From Nitrospirota bacterium (GTDB lineage: Bacteria > Nitrospirota > Thermodesulfovibrionia > Thermodesulfovibrionales > JdFR-85): 18,273 nt of DNA. The stretch lies in assembly GCA_015485235.1 (NCBI GenBank), contig WFTX01000315.1, positions 1 to 18,273 on the forward strand. Direction: 5' to 3'. This document shows, one piece after another, positions 15,116 through 18,273 of this stretch. Positions within the stretch are counted from its first letter, which is position 1. Each line of letters opens with the position of its first letter. A model generated the notes under the pieces. That model saw only the letters and a list, made by a program, of their open reading frames with translations. It was not told the DNA's origin and ran no database searches. The translations under genes were made by a program, and so were the position numbers.

Positions 15116-16930
15116 ATGATCTACGACTACCGCCTTCATGGAGTCCTGGGGGCTGTCGAGTTCTTTGCCTATGTCTTCGGCCCGGAAGCCAGGAACTCCC
15201 TCTTCTATGAAGAATCCTCCTCAATGATACGCTTCTTCTCCCGCGGAAACGAGTTTACTATCGACGAGGAGCGGGTCCACTACAGGGGAACGGGAGGCCA
15301 CTTCTGCGAGTACATGTTCGGCGTCGACAAGCCCCTTAAGGACATGCTCAGGAGGGATGTTAGGAACCGGCTGATAATGTTCGGAGCCGTCCAGTCCGAT
15401 GACGGCGGGATCACCTTTACCGACAACATTGAAGGATCGGAGGCGGTGAATGAAATCTTTCTTCATGGCAATGCGGTGAAGAACTATTATTTCTTTGTCT
15501 CATCCGATTTCAGGGGACGGTATGCCTTCCGCCAACAGGAAATCCTGGGGGCGGTGGGAAGATTTCTTAAAAGGACGCCCCTCCTTACGGAAGGCAGGGA
15601 TACAGACCTCATACTCGAACTCTACCGGGCACTGAACGAACCGGACTCCACCATCCTCCTCTTCAGCCTTTCCCACAAGGGAAACGAGCAGTTCTACCGG
15701 AGTTTTTCAAGGATCTATGACAGATCCCGGGATATCAGCAAGGAAGACATGATGGAGATTGCAAGGATGGCTGCGGAACTCAACGTTGATTACTACCAGC
15801 AGGAAAGGATGAAGATCGATGTGATGTACCGTCATCCCGAAAACAGGGCGATCGTGGATGAATACCATGATATACTGATCTCAAGTTTCTTCTCCGAAAC
15901 CGTCTCCCCTTCCGAGATGGCCCGGCTCAGAAGACTCAGGATGCTCCGGATCAGGAACAACATCCCCAGCGTCCTCTTCGAGACCCTTGACTCCACACTG
16001 CTGAAGGGGAAAAAGATACAGGAAGAGGAGATACCCGAGTATCTCAAGGAAGCAAGGGCGATACTTGAGAATGTTTTTTTCCGGGACCCCCTCCTGAAGA
16101 GCCATATCATTGTGGATGACATAGTCAAACTGGTCCGGGCAAAGCATACAGCCTATATAAACGGTGAACGCGAGTTCGAGAACATACTTCTGGACATAGG
16201 AAAGGCCTGTGATGAATATGCAAGGGAGCACGGAGATTTCAGCCTTCTTGAGGACTTCAGCTCCATCATCTCCTATTTCGACCGCTACGACCATGTCCAG
16301 GCATCGGTAAGCCGGATCGCCTTCATGGAAAACCTCGAAATCGGGGAAGACCTGATCCGGAGCCTGATGGAGAACCGGAAGGAGTTCAACAGCCTCAGGG
16401 AGGGGCTCTTTGAGGAGATCTTCATCAGGGATCTCCTGAACAACCGTTACATAACAAACTTCGGTAAGAAGAAGATAAAGGCCCTTGCAGAGGGGCTCCC
16501 CAAGATTATCTCAGGTGATTCATCCATCGGGGACCTTATCGGGAGACTCGGGGATATCGCAAGAGAGGAAAGGCTCTACCGGCTGGCATGTAGTATAATA
16601 AAGGACAATATCAGGGGGATATACTCCCAGCTTGATTCACCGGGGATAAGGGAGGAGATACTGGAATTTATAAGAAAGGAGTTCAGGAAGAGAGGAATCA
16701 AGGGCGATCTCCCGGCCCCCGTTTTCAGCCGGGCGATTCTGGACCTGAAAAAGGAGCATTTCTACCTTGAACATCTCCTCCCCAGGATAATAAAGATGAG
16801 AGACCACCGCCTCCGGGAGGACTTCTTCACAAACAGCGGGCTTGACAGGTTCTATATAGAAAACCTTGAAAGGGAATATGTTAAGGAAAACGGGATAGAT
16901 ATCTCCCTCCTCGAGGGGTTGAGGCAATAA
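15116..16930 (+). CDS. Conserved-looking protein of unknown function, 604 aa
   Basis: I cannot assign a function. The product is 604 residues, soluble, charged and largely helical, with no signal peptide or membrane segment. The first 140 residues look like a mixed alpha/beta domain (GGHFCEYMFG, NRLIMFGAVQSDDGGITF); the rest is long helices rich in Arg, Glu, Ile and Leu. From memory it may match a little-studied family listed as TIGR04442; this is unverified. The in-frame GTG at 15101 lies within the promoter, so the ATG at 15116 is preferred, and the mRNA would begin at or next to it. Codon use resembles the neighbours, so it is a real gene. The TPR gene follows after 23 nt. Confidence 0.85.
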   Translation: MIYDYRLHGVLGAVEFFAYVFGPEARNSLFYEESSSMIRFFSRGNEFTIDEERVHYRGTGGHFCEYMFGVDKPLKDMLRRDVRNRLIMFGAVQSDDGGITFTDNIEGSEAVNEIFLHGNAVKNYYFFVSSDFRGRYAFRQQEILGAVGRFLKRTPLLTEGRDTDLILELYRALNEPDSTILLFSLSHKGNEQFYRSFSRIYDRSRDISKEDMMEIARMAAELNVDYYQQERMKIDVMYRHPENRAIVDEYHDILISSFFSETVSPSEMARLRRLRMLRIRNNIPSVLFETLDSTLLKGKKIQEEEIPEYLKEARAILENVFFRDPLLKSHIIVDDIVKLVRAKHTAYINGEREFENILLDIGKACDEYAREHGDFSLLEDFSSIISYFDRYDHVQASVSRIAFMENLEIGEDLIRSLMENRKEFNSLREGLFEEIFIRDLLNNRYITNFGKKKIKALAEGLPKIISGDSSIGDLIGRLGDIAREERLYRLACSIIKDNIRGIYSQLDSPGIREEILEFIRKEFRKRGIKGDLPAPVFSRAILDLKKEHFYLEHLLPRIIKMRDHRLREDFFTNSGLDRFYIENLEREYVKENGIDISLLEGLRQ

Positions 16931-16953
16931 CAGCGGTAAAGAAAGGAGGAAAG

Positions 16954-17247
16954 ATGAAAAAGGCGATCCTGTCATTACTTGTACTGGCTGTTATGGTGCT
17001 TGGGACAGTCCCTGTCTCGGCCCAGATCGAAAACAGCTACAAGAAGGGCCTCAGGAGTTACTACACAGGAGATTACAAGGAAGCCGTCCGGATACTGAAG
17101 GAGTATGTCAGGCACCGTCCCGACCCCCGGGCTTATTACCTGATAGGCTATGCCCTTTACGAACTCGGCAGGTATGATGAGGCGGCAAGGTACTTCAAGG
17201 AGGCCTACCTTATTGATCCGGAAATATCTATTGAAAAGCTGAAATAG
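16954..17247 (+). CDS. Small exported TPR-repeat protein
   Basis: A 97-aa protein with a clear Sec signal peptide: basic MKK, a hydrophobic core (4-17) and a probable cleavage after VSA (residue 23). The mature part is one to two tetratricopeptide repeats, seen in SYKKGLRSYYTGDYKEAVRILKEYV and the better-conserved ALYELGRYDEAARYFKEAYLIDP (66-88). It is presumably a periplasmic or lipid-free scaffold that binds a partner. The ribosome site AGGAGG lies 4 nt from the ATG. It is 23 nt downstream of the 604-aa gene and probably co-transcribed. No T-rich terminator is visible after it on this strand. Confidence 0.85.
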   Translation: MKKAILSLLVLAVMVLGTVPVSAQIENSYKKGLRSYYTGDYKEAVRILKEYVRHRPDPRAYYLIGYALYELGRYDEAARYFKEAYLIDPEISIEKLK

Positions 17248-17340
17248 CAGGACGTACAACCGGAAAGCCCGTATGCCTGTAACATCAGCCCTTTTAACAG
17301 ACAGAATAACAAGGGCATATCCCTAAAAGAGGATCCCCAG

Positions 17341-17380
17341 AAAAAAAAGCGCTGCTGTCCGTGGGAACTGGACAGCAGCT
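17341..17380 (-). terminator. Strong intrinsic terminator of the small RNA gene
   Basis: On the minus strand a perfect 10-bp stem GCTGCTGTCC / GGACAGCAGC (17379-17370 and 17360-17351) with a 9-nt loop is followed by GC and eight T residues (17348-17341). It ends the small RNA, and would also stop any readthrough from the polyferredoxin gene upstream. On the plus strand the stem is followed by only three T residues, so it is directional. Confidence 0.85.
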
Positions 17381-17403
17381 TTAGGGGAGGTAACGAGGCG
17401 CTT
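17341..17403 (-). ncRNA. Predicted stand-alone small RNA, about 63 nt
   Basis: A promoter (17410-17438) and an intrinsic terminator (17341-17380) bracket a transcript of about 63 nt with no ORF. Its 5' end AAGCGC can pair with GCGCTT at the start of the terminal T-tract, closing the molecule, while the 10-bp terminator hairpin forms inside. That leaves a single-stranded segment containing TTACCTCCCCTAAA, whose CCTCCCC is complementary to strong Shine-Dalgarno sequences. Such exposed anti-Shine-Dalgarno segments are typical of translation-repressing trans-acting sRNAs. No minus-strand gene follows for 2.6 kb, so a riboswitch or leader role is unlikely. I do not recognise a named family. Confidence 0.7.
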
Positions 17404-17409
17404 ACTTAT

Positions 17410-17438
17410 TTTATACCACAATTCTAAGATAATGTCAA
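17410..17438 (-). promoter_or_regulatory. Near-consensus promoter of the predicted small RNA
   Basis: Minus strand: -35 TTGACA (17438-17433), 17-nt spacer, -10 TATAAA (17415-17410), followed by A/T-rich DNA. Initiation is expected at 17403 or 17402. With the mraZ promoter it is the closest match to the sigma70 consensus in the window, which suggests high constitutive output unless a regulator acts on it. Confidence 0.8.
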
Positions 17439-17484
17439 GGGGTAAATTGGTTAGATTTGATAAATATAACTTTAGATTATATGA

Positions 17485-18273
17485 TTATAAACCCCTCGAT
17501 CTTCTTATTCCTTCAAATTCCTTCTCTTTCCTCAAATTTTCACCTGAAGCAGTGGTTGGGGATCCACTCCCCGCTGCCTGAGCCCCCTTTGAGTCATTCT
17601 TGCCAAGTATCCGCTGGTACTCCTCATACGGAACGGCAGAGTCCCAGTGGCCTGTCCATTTCCCCACCCCTATAAAGATATAAAAGGTTATGAGCAGACC
17701 GGCGATAAAATACCCCGCCCTGATGGGACGGCGAGAGGTGTTAGTCCTCACCGTCATGTCCAGTGCCCCATCAGAGGGACAGTGGCTCAGACAGGTAAGG
17801 CAGCCATAACACTCGGGAGAAGAGATGGTGGTCTTCTGCTCCACATCAATCAAGGACGGACATGCTTCGGAACACTTTCTGCAGTGGATACAGTGCTCAT
17901 CGTTCCTCCTTATCTTCAGTGGACTCAGCAGGCTCACAAGTCCGAGAAGGGCCCCGTAGGGGCAGAGATACCGGCACCAGAAGTTCTTGTAAAGGAGACT
18001 CAGCAAAAGGATTATTGATACCACTACGAGGGCTGTCCCGGATATCCTGGTGAAGAACTCCATCGTCCGGACATCAACGACCTTGTAATAATCGGTAATA
18101 AAAAAGAGGACCATCATGTTAGGAACCATGGCGATCCCGATAAGGGCCAGAAAGAGCCCCATGAGGAGGTATTTTATCGCCCTCAGCGGGATGTCTATCT
18201 GGGTACCCATTCTCAGTTTTCTCCTGTGGATCCTCTCCCCGATCATCCAGAGGTACTGGGAGAAGGTGCCCAC
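17485..18273 (-). CDS. Membrane polyferredoxin, NapH/NosR-like 4Fe-4S protein (5' end outside the window)
   Basis: The visible 263 codons are the C-terminal part of an inner-membrane electron-transfer protein. Membrane segments are at about 31-50, 78-94 and 187-203. The FWCRYLCPYGALLG motif (CxxxCP) follows the second. Two 4Fe-4S clusters are then predicted, from CIHCRKCSEACP (128-139) and CYGCLTCLSHCP (155-166). The edge begins with codons for VGTFSQYLW, which in relatives directly follows a first CGWxCP motif; the GTG at the edge is therefore an internal valine codon. The tail (225-262) is low-complexity and charged. The family passes electrons from quinol to periplasmic partners; the partner here is unknown. 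Confidence 0.85.
   Translation of the reverse strand: MGTFSQYLWMIGERIHRRKLRMGTQIDIPLRAIKYLLMGLFLALIGIAMVPNMMVLFFITDYYKVVDVRTMEFFTRISGTALVVVSIILLLSLLYKNFWCRYLCPYGALLGLVSLLSPLKIRRNDEHCIHCRKCSEACPSLIDVEQKTTISSPECYGCLTCLSHCPSDGALDMTVRTNTSRRPIRAGYFIAGLLITFYIFIGVGKWTGHWDSAVPYEEYQRILGKNDSKGAQAAGSGSPTTASGENLRKEKEFEGIRRSRGL

Noticed and set aside
17289..17316. GCCCTT / AAGGGC inverted repeat after the TPR gene as its terminator
   Set aside because: Six-bp stem with a long loop and no T-tract on the plus strand.
1..18273. CRISPR arrays, tRNA or rRNA genes, transposase genes
   Set aside because: Looked for on both strands; no regularly spaced repeats, cloverleaf or rRNA-like sequence, and no transposase motifs were seen.

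Overview
The window looks like chromosomal core DNA from a Gram-negative bacterium of moderate GC content. A meso-diaminopimelate-type MurE and the inner-membrane part of a type II secretion system (T2SS) both point to a diderm cell. The gene mix and the dispersed hairpin repeat in the mur cluster recall Nitrospirota or deltaproteobacterial genomes. That placement is inference and cannot be settled from this sequence.

Region 1 (1-11029, minus strand) is a nearly complete division and cell wall (dcw) cluster in the classical order: mraZ, rsmH, ftsL, ftsI, murE, murF, mraY, murD, ftsW, murG (cut by the left edge). Most junctions are ATGA/GTGA/TGATG overlaps or gaps under 10 nt. There are two exceptions. 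A 186-nt hairpin-rich gap separates ftsL from ftsI. A 131-nt gap between mraY and murD holds a REP-like hairpin and a degenerate 6-nt repeat. Upstream of mraZ is a near-consensus sigma70 promoter, followed by three 10-bp-spaced GTGG boxes that fit the known MraZ autoregulatory operator.

Region 2 (10966-11434) is a 469-nt non-coding stretch with the mraZ promoter, two tandem palindromes and an 86-nt nested inverted repeat. Region 3 (11435-14723, minus) is gspK-gspL-gspM-gspN, the minor pseudopilin and inner-membrane platform genes of a T2SS. The secretin, ATPase and major pseudopilin genes are not here. Region 4 (14724-15115) is a divergent promoter region with long inverted repeats and a doubtful 89-codon ORF.

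Region 5 (15116-17247, plus) holds a 604-aa soluble protein of unknown function, which probably starts on a leaderless mRNA, and a small secreted TPR protein. Region 6 (17341-17438, minus) is the best candidate for something undescribed: a stand-alone transcription unit of about 63 nt with a near-perfect promoter, a strong intrinsic terminator and an exposed CCUCCCC segment that could pair with Shine-Dalgarno sequences. Region 7 (17485-18273, minus) is the C-terminal part of a membrane polyferredoxin of the NapH/NosR-like type, cut by the right edge.
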